This document shows positions 8,918-18,783 of a stretch of DNA of 64,000 nucleotides, piece by piece (position 1 is the stretch's first letter; each line of letters begins with the position of its first letter). The translations under genes were made by a program, and so were the position numbers. Source of the DNA: Poseidonocella sp. HB161398 (GTDB lineage Bacteria; Pseudomonadota; Alphaproteobacteria; Rhodobacterales; Rhodobacteraceae); the NCBI RefSeq assembly GCF_005870025.1, contig NZ_VATA01000011.1, positions 62,001-126,000 on the forward strand, read 5' to 3'. The notes below the pieces were generated by a model. The model saw nothing but the letters and a program-made list of their open reading frames with translations. It was not told where the DNA came from and searched no databases.

Positions 8918-8989
8918 GGGCTCCTCCTGCCCAGGACTCTGCCGCCAGTGACCTCTCGTTATCCATTAATTTTTCACATTGTCGGACCG

Positions 8990-9006
8990 ATTTCATGATG
9001 TGAAAT
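8990..9006. promoter_or_regulatory. Candidate IclR operator upstream of the IclR operon
   Basis: ATTTCATGATGTGAAAT is a perfect inverted repeat (six-base arms, five-base spacer) 73 bases upstream of the iclR ATG, in an AT-richer patch (8960-9066) otherwise rare in this window. IclR proteins commonly bind such short ATTTC/GAAAT-type palindromes. A related half-site, TTTTCACATT, lies at about 8970-8980. That IclR binds here is inference. Confidence 0.5.
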
Positions 9007-9182
9007 CCGCGCTGCGCTGCAGAAAGCCCTGTCCTGCCTAGGTGAGTCTCATTGTATATATAAATCAATGCGGTGCCGGAAAATTCCGGGAGCTGCGCCG
9101 ATCGGCGCGAGAGACGCTGTATCTGCGGAGGATGATTCGCGCTGCGGTAGAGTTCCCGGCGCGGGGGGCTGTTCTGCGGCGG

Positions 9183-9198
9183 CGGGCCCGGGGGCCCG
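9183..9198 (-). terminator. GC hairpin downstream of the sulfotransferase gene
   Basis: Complementary arms CGGGCCC and GGGCCCG with a minimal loop form a strong hairpin 16 bases past the sulfotransferase stop. There is no T-run, so it would be an imperfect intrinsic terminator or an mRNA 3'-end stabiliser. Confidence 0.4.
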
Positions 9199-9213
9199 TC
9201 GCGGGGACAGGCC

Positions 9214-10143
<930 letters not shown>

Positions 10144-10189
10144 GCAGGATGATCCTCCGTTCGGGATGGAAGGGGGACGGGCGCGGCGG

Positions 10190-10996
10190 TCACTCCGCCG
10201 CGGCGCGCGCAGGGTGCCGCCCGCGGGGCACCATCATCGGCGTGCCGGTCACCGGATCGGGAACGATCAGGCAGGGCAGGCCGAAGACCTGGTCCACCAG
10301 CTCCGCCGTCAGGACCCGCGCGGGCGGACCTTCGGCGACGATCCGGCCCTCGGCCATCACCACCAGCCGGTCGGCATAGCGGCAGGCGAGGTTGAGATCG
10401 TGGAGCACGGCGACGATGCTGACCCCGCGCTCGCGGTTCAGCGCGGCGAAGAGGTCGAGCAGGTCGATCTGGTGGGCGATATCTAGATAGGTGGTCGGCT
10501 CGTCGAGCAGCAGCCAGCCGGTATCCTGCGCCAGCGCCATGGCCACCCAGACCCGCTGCCGCTGCCCGCCCGAGAGCGTGTCGACCGCGCTTTCGGCCAT
10601 CTCCGCGACCCCGGTCGCATCCAGCGCATGGGCGACGGCCTCGGCATCGGCGGCGCTCCAGCCGCCGAAGGCGCGGCGGTGCGGGTGACGCCCGCGGGCG
10701 ACCAGGTCGGCGACGGTGATGCCCGGGGGCGCGGTGCTCGACTGCGGCAGCATCGCCAGGCGCTGCGCCAGCAGGCGGGTCGGCATGCGGTGGATGTCCT
10801 CGCCCTCGAGCCGCACCTCGCCGGCGGCCGGGGCGATCAGGCGGCAGAGCCCGCGCAGCAGCGTGGACTTGCCGCAGCCATTCGGCCCGACGATCACGGT
10901 CACCTCGCCCTTCGGCAGCGCCAGGTCGAGATCGCGGCAGATGGTCCGGCCCTCGTATCCCAGGGTCAGGCCCCGGGCGGTCAGCCCGTCGCGCAT
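10190..10996 (-). CDS. Iron-siderophore ABC transporter ATPase (FepC/FecE/FhuC type)
   Basis: The 268-residue ATPase of an Fe3+-chelate importer. Walker A is VGPNGCGKSTLL, the signature is LSGGQRQRVWVAMALA, Walker B is WLLLDEPTTYLDIAHQ and the switch histidine is in VLHDLN. The TYLDIAHQ segment is characteristic of siderophore ATPases. I start it at the ATG at 10996 (MRDGLTARGLTLGYEG); a longer open frame upstream has no homology. It is the last gene of the order binding protein, permease, permease, ATPase, separated from the second permease by 62 bases. Confidence 0.96.
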   Translation of the reverse strand: MRDGLTARGLTLGYEGRTICRDLDLALPKGEVTVIVGPNGCGKSTLLRGLCRLIAPAAGEVRLEGEDIHRMPTRLLAQRLAMLPQSSTAPPGITVADLVARGRHPHRRAFGGWSAADAEAVAHALDATGVAEMAESAVDTLSGGQRQRVWVAMALAQDTGWLLLDEPTTYLDIAHQIDLLDLFAALNRERGVSIVAVLHDLNLACRYADRLVVMAEGRIVAEGPPARVLTAELVDQVFGLPCLIVPDPVTGTPMMVPRGRHPARAAAE

Positions 10997-11058
10997 GGCG
11001 GTTTCTCCTTGGACAGGCCGCGCGCCGGGGGCGGGCGGCGATGGGAAGACGGCCGGGC

Positions 11059-12069
11059 TCATCGCGGCCGCGTGGCCAGCAGGCCGAGCAGGTAGAGCCC
11101 GCCGAGAATGCCGGCGATCTGGCCGATCGGCAGGTTGACGGCGGGCGCCGCCGCCTGGGTGACGAGATCGCCGCCGAGGACCAGCGCCGCGCCGGTCAGC
11201 CCCGCGCCCAGCACCGGCACCTGGCCCGACCCGCCCAGCCGCCGCGCGATCTGGGGCGCGGCCAGCGCGATGAAGGGGATCGGCCCCGCCGCGCCGGTGG
11301 CGATCGCCGCCAGCGCCACAGCGGCGGCGGCCATCGCCACGCGCGTCGCCTCCACCCGGATGCCGAGCGCGCGGGCGGTGTCGTCGCCCATCTCGATCAG
11401 GCTCAGCGACCGCGCGCCCCAGAGCAGCGGCGGCGCCAGGCAGAGCACGCCGATCGCCACCGGCGCGGCATGCATCCAGCTCCGCGCTGCCAGCGACCCG
11501 GCCAGCCAGAGCGCCGCGCTCATTGCCTCGTCGAGCGCGCCCTGCACCAGCATCAGCCCGTTGAGCGCCGCCAGCACCGCGCCGGTGCCGACCCCGGCCA
11601 GGACCAGGCGCGCGCTGCCCACCACCCCGTCGCGCCGTGCCAGCAGGTAGACGAGGCCGGCCGTGGCCAGCCCGCCGCCGATCGCGGCCAGCGAGGTGCC
11701 GAGGGCGCTTGGCCCCTGCAGCAGGATCTGCACGAGCGCGCCGGTCGCGGCGCCGGTGGTCAGGCCGACGATATCGGGCGAGCCCAGCGGGTTGCGCGCC
11801 ACCGACTGGATCACCGCGCCCGAGATGCCGAGCGCCGCGCCGGCCGCCGCCGCCGTGACCATGCGCGGCAGGCGGATGCCGCCGAGGACCCGCGCCTGCG
11901 GCGTGTTCTCGCCCGCGATCAGCGCCAGCAGGTCGGCGGGGCCGATTTCCATCCGTCCGAGGCTCAGCGCCCAGAGCGCCAGCGCCAGGCACAGCAGCGC
12001 CAGCGCGGCATTCGCCAGCGCCACCCGTCCGGGCAGGCGCGGCGGCAGGGAGAAGGCGGCCGTGTTCAT
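11059..12069 (-). CDS. Iron-siderophore ABC transporter permease (FecCD family), second subunit
   Basis: A 336-residue inner-membrane permease, predicted 8-10 helices, of the BtuC/FhuB/FepG family. Family markers are GIRLPRMVTAAAAGAALGISG, QSVARNPLGSPDIVGLTTGA, LGIRVEATR and AAGPIPFIALAAPQIARRL. The ATG at 12069 overlaps the stop of the first permease as ATGA. The frame is open far upstream of this ATG, but that part runs antisense-like through the neighbouring gene. It pairs with the preceding permease as a heterodimer. Confidence 0.95.
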   Translation of the reverse strand: MNTAAFSLPPRLPGRVALANAALALLCLALALWALSLGRMEIGPADLLALIAGENTPQARVLGGIRLPRMVTAAAAGAALGISGAVIQSVARNPLGSPDIVGLTTGAATGALVQILLQGPSALGTSLAAIGGGLATAGLVYLLARRDGVVGSARLVLAGVGTGAVLAALNGLMLVQGALDEAMSAALWLAGSLAARSWMHAAPVAIGVLCLAPPLLWGARSLSLIEMGDDTARALGIRVEATRVAMAAAAVALAAIATGAAGPIPFIALAAPQIARRLGGSGQVPVLGAGLTGAALVLGGDLVTQAAAPAVNLPIGQIAGILGGLYLLGLLATRPR

Positions 12070-13049
12070 AGCGCCAGGATCCGGCGGCGGCGCACCAGCG
12101 CCACGAAGACCGGCCCGCCGATCAGCGCGGCCATCACCCCGACCGGCACCTGCGCGGGCCAGATCACCAGCCGGCCGGCGACATCCGCGGCCATGACCAG
12201 CGCCGCCGCCAGGAAGGCGGTCGCGGGGATCAGCGCGGCATGGTTCGGCCCGACCGCGGCCCGCGCCAGATGCGGCGCGACGAGGCCGACGAAGGCGACC
12301 GGACCGGCTGCTGCCGTGGCTGCGCCCGAGAGGCAGACGATGACCGCCGCGCCGCCGAGCCAGACCCGCTCCGGCGCGGCGCCGAGCGACCGGCCGATCT
12401 CGGCGCCGAGGGCCATCGCGTCGAGCCCGCGCGCCAGCGCCGCGGCCCCGGCCAGCCCGGCGAAGGTCAGCGCCGCCACCGGCTGCACCACATCCGCGCC
12501 GCGCCCCTGCAGCGACCCCACCGCCCAGTGGCGGAAGCGGTCGAAGACGGCCATGTCGCTGTTGACGATCACCACATGGGTCAGCGACAGCAGCATCACC
12601 GAGAGCGCGGCGCCCGCCAGCACCGCGCGCACCGGCTCGCGGCCGGTCGCCATGCCGCCCAGCACGAAGACCGCCGCGCTGCCCGCCGCGGCGCCGAGGA
12701 GGCCGAACCACATGTAGCCCGTCGGGCTCTCGATCCCGAAGGCGGCGATGGCCGCGACGATGGCGAAGGTCGCGCCGGCATTCACCCCGAGGATCCCCGG
12801 ATCGGCCAGCGGATTGCGCGACAGCGCCTGCATCACCACGCCGGAGACGCCGAGCCCGGCGCCGACCAGCGCCGCCAGCAGGGTCCGCGGCAGCCTCAGC
12901 TCGCGCAGGATCAGCTGCTCGGTCGAGGCCGGGTCGAAGGCGAAGAGCGCGTCGTAGAGATCGCGCGGCGCGATCATGTGCGTGCCGACCGACAGGCTGG
13001 CCAGGGCCAGCGCCGCCAGCAGCAGCCCCGCCGCGAGCGGCCGCCTCAC
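12066..13049 (-). CDS. Iron-siderophore ABC transporter permease (FecCD family), first subunit
   Basis: A 327-residue FepD-like permease. Visible are LRELRLPRTLLAALVGAGLG, MQALSRNPLADPGILGVNAG, LGAAPERVWLGG and AAGPVAFVGLVAPHLAR. The likely start is the GTG at 13049, which overlaps the stop of the binding-protein gene (GTGA), giving VRRPLAAGLLLAALALASLS; no suitable ATG exists at this position. With the neighbouring permease it forms the membrane channel. Confidence 0.94.
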   Translation of the reverse strand: MRRPLAAGLLLAALALASLSVGTHMIAPRDLYDALFAFDPASTEQLILRELRLPRTLLAALVGAGLGVSGVVMQALSRNPLADPGILGVNAGATFAIVAAIAAFGIESPTGYMWFGLLGAAAGSAAVFVLGGMATGREPVRAVLAGAALSVMLLSLTHVVIVNSDMAVFDRFRHWAVGSLQGRGADVVQPVAALTFAGLAGAAALARGLDAMALGAEIGRSLGAAPERVWLGGAAVIVCLSGAATAAAGPVAFVGLVAPHLARAAVGPNHAALIPATAFLAAALVMAADVAGRLVIWPAQVPVGVMAALIGGPVFVALVRRRRILAL

Positions 13050-13984
13050 CGGTCCCGCCCGTAGGCGTCGCGCACCACCGCCAGCACGTCGCGCGCGCTG
13101 TAGGGGTCGATGCGGAAGGAGGTCGGGCCGAGCCCGGTCACCCGTCCCGCCTTGACCGAGGGCAGCGCCGCCAGCAGCGGGTCGCCGAGAAATTCCGCGG
13201 CGCGCTCCGGCCCGGCGGCGAGGAGGAAGGTCGTGCCCGCCTGCAGCCCGGTCAGATGCTCGTATTCGGCGCGGACGTAATGCCCGATCATGCCGCCCGG
13301 GCCCGCCCAGGCCGGATCCGGCGCCTCGATCTCGAAGCCGAGCGCGGCGAGAAGCTGCGCCTGCGGGCTGTCCGGGGTGGAGATCGGATTGGGCGCGCCG
13401 CGGCCGTTGTAGCTGACGATATTGGCGCCGCCCGGCGGAACCTCGATGGCGTCGCGGGTCGCGGCCAGCTCTTCGGCGAAGCTCTGCAGGGTGGCCTCCG
13501 CGCCGGCCTCGGTGCCGGTCGCGACGCCGAGCTTCCGCGTCACCTCCTGCCAGGGCTGGTCGCTGTAGTCGAGCACGACGACCGGGGCCACCGCCTCGAG
13601 CTGCGCCCGCTGTGCCAGCGCCGAATCCGCGCCGCTCGAGGCGATGACGATCAGGTCGGGCGCGATCGCCCAGGCGGCCTCCAGATCGACCGCACCGGCG
13701 GGCCAGAGCGGCTCCACCCCGCGCGCGGCCGCCACCTCCTGCCATTGCGAGAAATAGCCGCCATGCGGGGTGGCGCCGCTGGCCACGACCGGCGCGCCGA
13801 TCGCCAGCAGCGTGCCGGTCAGCGTCACCGAGCCCGACAGGATCCGCTCGGGCGGGGCGGCGATCTCGGTGCTGGTGCCGTCGTCATTGGCGAAGACCCG
13901 CGGCCAGCCCTCGGCGGCCGGGACCGGAAGCGGGGCGGCGGCAAGAGAGGCCGTCATCAGGAAAAGCACGTCGCGTCTCAGCAT
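13046..13984 (-). CDS. Iron-siderophore ABC transporter substrate-binding protein (FepB-like)
   Basis: Periplasmic siderophore receptor of 312 residues in the class-III binding-protein (TroA/FepB) fold. A signal peptide MLRRDVLFLMTASLAAAPLPVPAAEG is present; its RRDVLF stretch is compatible with Tat or Sec export. The mature part shows the characteristic APPERILSGSVTLTGTLLAIGA, APDLIVIASSGADSALAQ and FRIDPYSARDVLAVV. The ATG at 13984 has GAGGATG upstream. It is the promoter-proximal gene of the importer. No outer-membrane receptor or Fur/Irr regulator gene is in the window. FepB similarity hints at catecholates, but the siderophore is not determinable. Confidence 0.92.
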   Translation of the reverse strand: MLRRDVLFLMTASLAAAPLPVPAAEGWPRVFANDDGTSTEIAAPPERILSGSVTLTGTLLAIGAPVVASGATPHGGYFSQWQEVAAARGVEPLWPAGAVDLEAAWAIAPDLIVIASSGADSALAQRAQLEAVAPVVVLDYSDQPWQEVTRKLGVATGTEAGAEATLQSFAEELAATRDAIEVPPGGANIVSYNGRGAPNPISTPDSPQAQLLAALGFEIEAPDPAWAGPGGMIGHYVRAEYEHLTGLQAGTTFLLAAGPERAAEFLGDPLLAALPSVKAGRVTGLGPTSFRIDPYSARDVLAVVRDAYGRDR

Positions 13985-14653
13985 CGCATCCTCGGAGAAT
14001 TGGTCTGAGGCTGGCAGGATGCTGGCGGAAGTCGGCGCGACCATAGACCAGATGTTCCGCCGAGGCCAGCGGCGGCGGCGCGATGGCAGGCTGCTTGCAG
14101 GAGCTTCGCTTCGATCCGCCGCGGACGCGCGCGGCTGGTCCGGACGGTGCGATGCCCGACGGCTGGTCTGCCCCCTGAAAGCCGGCCCTCCCTGAAGCAG
14201 GCGTCCGCGCCAGATGGAGGATTGGAGCAAGGGACAGATCGCAGCCGGTTGGGGATTGATCCGGCGGAGGGCGCAAGCCCGGGGAGATCGTCGCGTCGCT
14301 CCGTCAGGCGGAGGTGGGCGTGCCGCAGGGCCGGTCGGCGGCCGAGGCGGGGCGTTCCGCAGTTCGCTTAGGGCCGGTGGCGCAGGGAACGGGCCATTGA
14401 GCGCCAGCGGTCCCGGCGACGGCTGGCGATGCCTGTGGGGCCGCCAGGGGCGTTGCCGATGGCAGGCAGCCCTGCATCGCGCCCCGCATGTGGCGAAGAC
14501 AGCGCGGTTCCGTGCGATCGGCGGGCGGGCCGCCCGGAACGCGGGCCATGCTCTGTCACAGCGGCACCGCATCGAGGCGCTATCCTGCCGGTCCAGGACG
14601 GTCGGGCGGGCGGCACAGACGGTCCATTCCGGCGTCGCGCGGGTGCGATCCCG

Positions 14654-14683
14654 CTTCGCCCTCCCATCCTTCGCCCTCCCATC
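14654..14683. repeat. Perfect 15-bp tandem duplication
   Basis: CTTCGCCCTCCCATC occurs twice head-to-tail without a gap. Confidence 0.85.
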
Positions 14684-14789
14684 GGCGGCGGCAGATCCCG
14701 CCCGCTTGCCGCGGCTGCTGGAGGATTGAGGGCGGAGACCGCTGTCCAGGATGCCTGGTGCCGGGAAAAGCCGGATCGTTGCAGCGCAC

Positions 14790-14825
14790 TGGCCCCGACG
14801 GAGGAAAATGGCCCCGACGGAGGAA
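14790..14825. repeat. 17-bp direct repeat, period 19
   Basis: TGGCCCCGACGGAGGAA occurs at 14790-14806 and 14809-14825, separated by two bases. Confidence 0.85.
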
Positions 14826-15186
14826 GACGTTCCGCCCAATCGGCTATTCCAGCACCCTGGCAGCCCGCCGCGCCGGCGCGGGCGGCCAGGCCGCGGCATC
14901 TGAGGAAATCCCCTCAGAATCGCGCTGCGTTTTCCGTGCCGGCGCGGCTAGGCTCTTCGGTGGAGGAGTTCCGGCTCGGAGAGACGGCAGGGAGGAGACT
15001 ATTCCGGCATCTGCCGGGCCGCATCCGCAGGAGACCCGATTGCCCCGCCGCCGCATTCCGCGGAGGATGGCGGCTGCGCCCTGGCTGCCTGGCGGCCGTT
15101 TCCGCTCTTCCGCGCGTTCCGCCTGCCCGTCCGGTCCCGTGCCGCGGGGGAGGCGCTGTCACGAGGCCAGAAACGGAAGACACGGC

Positions 15187-16599
15187 ATGCTGCAGACGAC
15201 GATGACCACCGACACCCTTGCGCCGCAGGAGGAGGGCGACCACGTCCGGCGCCTGAACCTGATCACCGTGATCGCCTGCCTCGGCGGGCTGCTCTTCGGC
15301 TATGACACCGGCGTCATCAACGGCGCGCTGGAGCCGATGGCCGCCGATCTGGGGCTGACGCCGGCGATCGAGGGGCTGGTCGTCTCGATCCTGATCTTCG
15401 CCGCCGCGATCGGCGCGGTTCTGGGCGGCAAGCTGGCCGATCTGCATGGCCGCCGCCACAACATCATCCTGCTCTCGGTGCTCTTCGGCGCGGGCACGCT
15501 GGGCTGCGTGCTGGCACCCTCCTGGCAGGTGCTGGCGGCCTTCCGCGCGGTGCTGGGCCTGGCGGTCGGCGGCGCCTCGGCGATCGTGCCGATCTACCTG
15601 GCCGAGGTCTCCCCGCACGAGCGCCGCGGCAGCCTCGTGACCCGCAACGAGGTGATGATCGTCAGCGGCCAGTTCGCCGCCTTCGTCATCAATGCGGCGA
15701 TCTACGCGCTCTGGGGCGAGAACGAGGTGGTCTGGCGCTACATGCTGGCCGTCGCCATCCTGCCCGCGGTGGCGCTGCTGATCGGCATGCTGCGGATGCC
15801 CGAGAGCCCGCGCTGGCTGTCGATGCAGAACCGCGACGACGAGGCGCTCGAGGTGCTGCGCCAGGTCCGCAGCCCCGAGCGCGCGCTGCAGGAAATGGAG
15901 GAGGTCCGCCGCATGGCCGAGGCCGACCGCCAGGAGCAGACCGCGCTGATGGCCGATCTGGGCGTGCCCTGGATCAAGCGGCTGATCTGGATCGGCATCG
16001 GGCTGGGCATCTTCATGCAGCTCACCGGCATCAACTCGATCATGTACTACGGCACCCAGCTCCTGCAGAGCGCGGGCTTCTCCTCCAAGGGCGCGGTGAT
16101 CGCCAACACGCTCTACGGCCTGGCGAGCCTCACCGGCATCTGGGCGGGGATCATGCTGATCAACCGGCTCGACCGGCGCACGATGCTGATGGGCGGCTTC
16201 GCGCTGACCACGCTCTTTCACCTGCTGGTCGGGCTCTCGGCCTTCTTCGTCCCGGATATCGGCATCAAGCCCTGGCTGATCCTCGGCTTCACCGTGGCCT
16301 TCGTCTTCTCCATGCAGGGCACGATCGGGCCGCTGGTCTGGCTGCTCCTGGCCGAGATGTTCCCGCTGCGGGTCCGCAGCTTCGCCATGGGGATCAGCGT
16401 CTTCATGCTGTGGATCGCCAATGCCGCGGTGGCCTTCGCCTTCCCGCCGCTGGTGGCCGCCGTGGGGATCGGCGCGACCTTCTTCTTCTTCGCGCTGGTC
16501 GGGCTCGCGGCGCTGGTCTTCATCTACAGGGCCGTGCCCGAGACCCGCGGCAAGACCCTCGAAGCGCTCGAGGCGGAGATGCAGCGGCGCTTCGCCTGA
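15187..16599 (+). CDS. MFS sugar porter (sugar:H+ symporter family)
   Basis: A 470-residue, 12-helix sugar porter of the major facilitator superfamily. Diagnostic motifs are GGLLFGYDTGVINGAL in helix 1, DLHGRRHN between helices 2 and 3, the RMPESPRWL motif before the central loop, QLTGINSIMYYGTQLLQSAG in helix 7, and the C-terminal VPETRGKTLEALE. These fit the IolT/XylE/GalP group importing hexoses, pentoses or inositol. ATG at 15187 is preceded by GGAAG; a second ATG five codons later is also possible. It is followed by a LacI gene in the same direction, probably its regulator. Confidence 0.95.
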   Translation: MLQTTMTTDTLAPQEEGDHVRRLNLITVIACLGGLLFGYDTGVINGALEPMAADLGLTPAIEGLVVSILIFAAAIGAVLGGKLADLHGRRHNIILLSVLFGAGTLGCVLAPSWQVLAAFRAVLGLAVGGASAIVPIYLAEVSPHERRGSLVTRNEVMIVSGQFAAFVINAAIYALWGENEVVWRYMLAVAILPAVALLIGMLRMPESPRWLSMQNRDDEALEVLRQVRSPERALQEMEEVRRMAEADRQEQTALMADLGVPWIKRLIWIGIGLGIFMQLTGINSIMYYGTQLLQSAGFSSKGAVIANTLYGLASLTGIWAGIMLINRLDRRTMLMGGFALTTLFHLLVGLSAFFVPDIGIKPWLILGFTVAFVFSMQGTIGPLVWLLLAEMFPLRVRSFAMGISVFMLWIANAAVAFAFPPLVAAVGIGATFFFFALVGLAALVFIYRAVPETRGKTLEALEAEMQRRFA

Positions 16600-16603
16600 C
16601 CGT

Positions 16604-16653
16604 CCCTGCCGCTTGAGTTGCCCCCACGGCAATGCTAGCAGGCTGCGGCAGGG
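16604..16653 (+). terminator. Nested hairpin between the sugar porter and lacI genes
   Basis: Outer arms CCCTGCCGC (16604-16612) and GCGGCAGGG (16645-16653) enclose an inner hairpin TTGCC/GGCAA (16618-16632). It lies just past the porter stop and before the lacI gene. It lacks a U-tract, so it may act as a weak terminator or an mRNA processing element. Confidence 0.4.
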
Positions 16654-16686
16654 GCGCTCCGGCGTCCCGTCGCGGGGGAGGGCGCG

Positions 16687-17703
16687 ATGGCGAGGAAACC
16701 CAATGCCAGGGATGTGGCCCGCGAGGCCGGCGTCTCGGTCTCGACCGTGGACCGGGTGCTGAACAGCCGCGGCGGCGTCACCGAGGACAAGGAGCGCCGC
16801 GTCCTGGAGGCGGCGCGGCGGCTCCGGCTCGACCGGATGCTCGACCAGCGCCCGGCGCGCACGATCCGCGTGGCGGTGATGCTGCAGCCCCCGGCCAATC
16901 CCTTCCATGCCGAGCTGCAGGCGGCCTTCCACGCGGTGCGCCATACCCATGCCGCGCTGAACATGGAGTTCCGCGTCCATCACCTGGTGCCGACCGATCC
17001 GGCGCGGGTGGCGGCGCAGATCGGCAGCCTCGGTGCGACCCATGACGGCTTCGTGGTCTGCGCGCTGAACGATCCCTGCATCGCCGCCGCGCTCGACCGG
17101 CAGATCGCGCTCGGCAAGCCGGTGCTGACGCTCGGCACGGATATCAGCACCGAGGGGCCGCATATCTATGTCGGCTCCGACAACCTGCGCTCGGGCCGGG
17201 TGGCGGGCGACCTGATGGCGCGCTTTCTCGGCCCCGGCGGCGGCGACGTGATGGTGGTGGCGGGGCTCTTGCGCATGACCGGCCACGGCCAGCGCGAGCA
17301 GGGCTTCCGCGCGGTGCTGGCCGAGCGCCATCCCGCCTGCCGCCTGGCGGCGGTGGTGGAGAGCCAGGAGGAGGCCAGCCGCGCGGGCGAGCTGGTCTTC
17401 CGCGCGCTGATGGACAATCCCCGGCTGCGCGGCATCTACAACGCCTCCGCCGGGGCGCAGGCGATCGCCGACGCGATCCGCGCGGCCGGGCGCGCGGGCG
17501 AGGTGGTCGTCATCACCCACGAGCTGACCCCGAACCGGCGGCGGCTCTTGCGCGAGGGACGCATCGACGTGGTGATCGACCAGGACCCGGTGCGCGAGGT
17601 CCGCACAGCGGTCGAGGCGCTGGCCTGCCGCTTCGGCCGCCTGCCCGAGGGGCCGGAGACGACCCTGACCCCGGTTCAGCTCCACACGATCGAGACCTGC
17701 TGA
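16687..17703 (+). CDS. LacI-family transcriptional regulator
   Basis: A 338-residue LacI/GalR regulator. The N-terminal helix-turn-helix is NARDVAREAGVSVSTVDRVLNSRGGVTEDK (about 6-35). The effector domain resembles periplasmic sugar-binding proteins of the type-4 group (ATHDGFVVCALNDPCIAAAL, YVGSDNLRSGRVAGDLM, GIYNASAGAQAIADAI). The AGVSVSTVDRVLN recognition helix is the subtype often seen next to inositol/sugar uptake genes. It follows the MFS porter by 87 bases and probably controls it; effector and operator are not seen. Confidence 0.94.
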   Translation: MARKPNARDVAREAGVSVSTVDRVLNSRGGVTEDKERRVLEAARRLRLDRMLDQRPARTIRVAVMLQPPANPFHAELQAAFHAVRHTHAALNMEFRVHHLVPTDPARVAAQIGSLGATHDGFVVCALNDPCIAAALDRQIALGKPVLTLGTDISTEGPHIYVGSDNLRSGRVAGDLMARFLGPGGGDVMVVAGLLRMTGHGQREQGFRAVLAERHPACRLAAVVESQEEASRAGELVFRALMDNPRLRGIYNASAGAQAIADAIRAAGRAGEVVVITHELTPNRRRLLREGRIDVVIDQDPVREVRTAVEALACRFGRLPEGPETTLTPVQLHTIETC

Positions 17704-17787
17704 TGGTCCCGACCCGGACACGGCGCCTGCCGGTGGCGCAGATGCGCGCGGATCTCCGCGCCGCCCGGGCAGGGGGGCGGGGTTCCG

Positions 17788-18783
17788 GACCCATGGCCAA
17801 GGGATGACGGTGGCCGAGAGAGCTATCGTCGGCAGAAGGACGGGCGGGCACCGGCCGTGCCGGGAGGCGGCCGGACGCCAGTGCCGGAGACGGCCGGGCA
17901 TGCATCCGATCCGGTCACGGCGCCTGCACCGTCTCCTGTCATGGGGGATCACGACCTTCCGGCGCTTCCGGCACGGGAGGCGCGCCCGGATATCTCGCAT
18001 AGTCAGCAGGTTGCGGATCCAGTCGGCGTTCGTCATTTCGCTTGGACCGATGGCGCGGCCCGGCTCACGACCCGCGGCCGGCAATCCGCCGCTCGGCCTT
18101 CGGCAGCGAGGCCGGCCGGAATGCCGCCCCCTTGTCGCCGCTCGCCCGCTGCCCGGCAGGGCGTGGCAATGTCCCGGGAGGGTGGCCGGCAGGCGGACGC
18201 TGATAGGGCGCCCCAGGCGGCTGGTGACGGCATGCAGTTCCGAGGTCCTGCCGCCCGTCTCCCGGGCGCCCCCCGGCTCGTTTCCCGATCCTCGAACCTG
18301 GCCCGATCAGCCGCCCGCGCCCCCGTTCGCCAGGAAATCGATCCACAGCAGCGATTGCCATTCCGCCTCATTCAGGCGGAGGCTGGACGCCGCCCGGTGG
18401 CGTCGAGAAAGGTCGCATCGATCATGACGGTCTGCGTGTCCCGGCCTGGGGAGGCTGAACCGTCCGTCATCCGGGCAATCACCCCCGTTCGGCTCCAGCG
18501 GAGCCAACGGGTAAGGAGCGCCTTGCAGTGCCCCTTCTCGGCCGGCGCCTCCCTACATCGCAGGCCGTTGCGATTGATGAAGATACTGCCAATGAGCACG
18601 CGGCGGCCATCGACTCCCGGCCGTCCATGGGGCTTCGGGACGCTGGAGGATCGGAAAACAGCCCGGGTGATGGTTTGCCCGACAGGCGGACGGTCCCGGT
18701 CCATCTGGTTCGGCGGGCATTTGTTCCTCCGGATCAAATGCCGATCCGCCTCTCTCAGCCAGCCGGAACAGGTCTGTCATCAT
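17788..18783 (-). pseudogene. Decayed IS5-family (IS427-like) transposase
   Basis: A broken DDE transposase, read in several frames on the minus strand. The N-terminal piece MMTDLFRLAE begins at 18783. Next come KPHGRPGVDGRRVLIGSIFI, NRNGLRCREAPAE and TVMIDATFLDATGRR (18372-18737 frame), with the latter carrying the first catalytic aspartate. An alternative-frame HRAASSLR and a GRLIG piece follow. The C-terminal block WIRNLLTMRDIRARLP, RRRDRIGCMPGRLRHW and ALSATVIPWPW (17791-18036) matches the IS5 family end. At least three frame changes and many substitutions mean it cannot be active. The span of about 1 kb exceeds a normal ~800-bp gene, so some insertion has occurred. No terminal inverted repeats were identified. 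Confidence 0.85.

Larger units (their letters stand above)
13985..15186. other. 1.2-kb gene-free, high-GC spacer between divergent genes
   Basis: Between the siderophore-binding gene (minus) and the MFS gene (plus) no reading frame on either strand shows family motifs or plausible protein composition; open frames here encode Arg/Pro/Ala-rich sequence of the kind produced by chance in GC-rich DNA. Two short tandem repeats (14654-14683 and 14790-14825) are the only regular structure seen. The promoters of both flanking genes must lie here, but no convincing -35/-10 pair or iron box was found. Confidence 0.6.

Noticed and set aside
13985-14100. Fur/Irr iron box before the siderophore operon
   Set aside because: No 19-bp Fur-type or iron-control-element-like sequence could be recognised.
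13985-14899. N-terminal extension of the siderophore-binding protein frame to 14899
   Set aside because: The added 300 residues are Arg/Pro/Ser-rich without homology, while the ATG at 13984 gives a proper signal peptide.
14914-18084. 1056-codon open frame on the minus strand
   Set aside because: It runs antisense through the MFS and LacI genes with His/Arg/Asp-rich noise. Only its first ~100 codons are meaningful, as the end of the decayed IS5 transposase.
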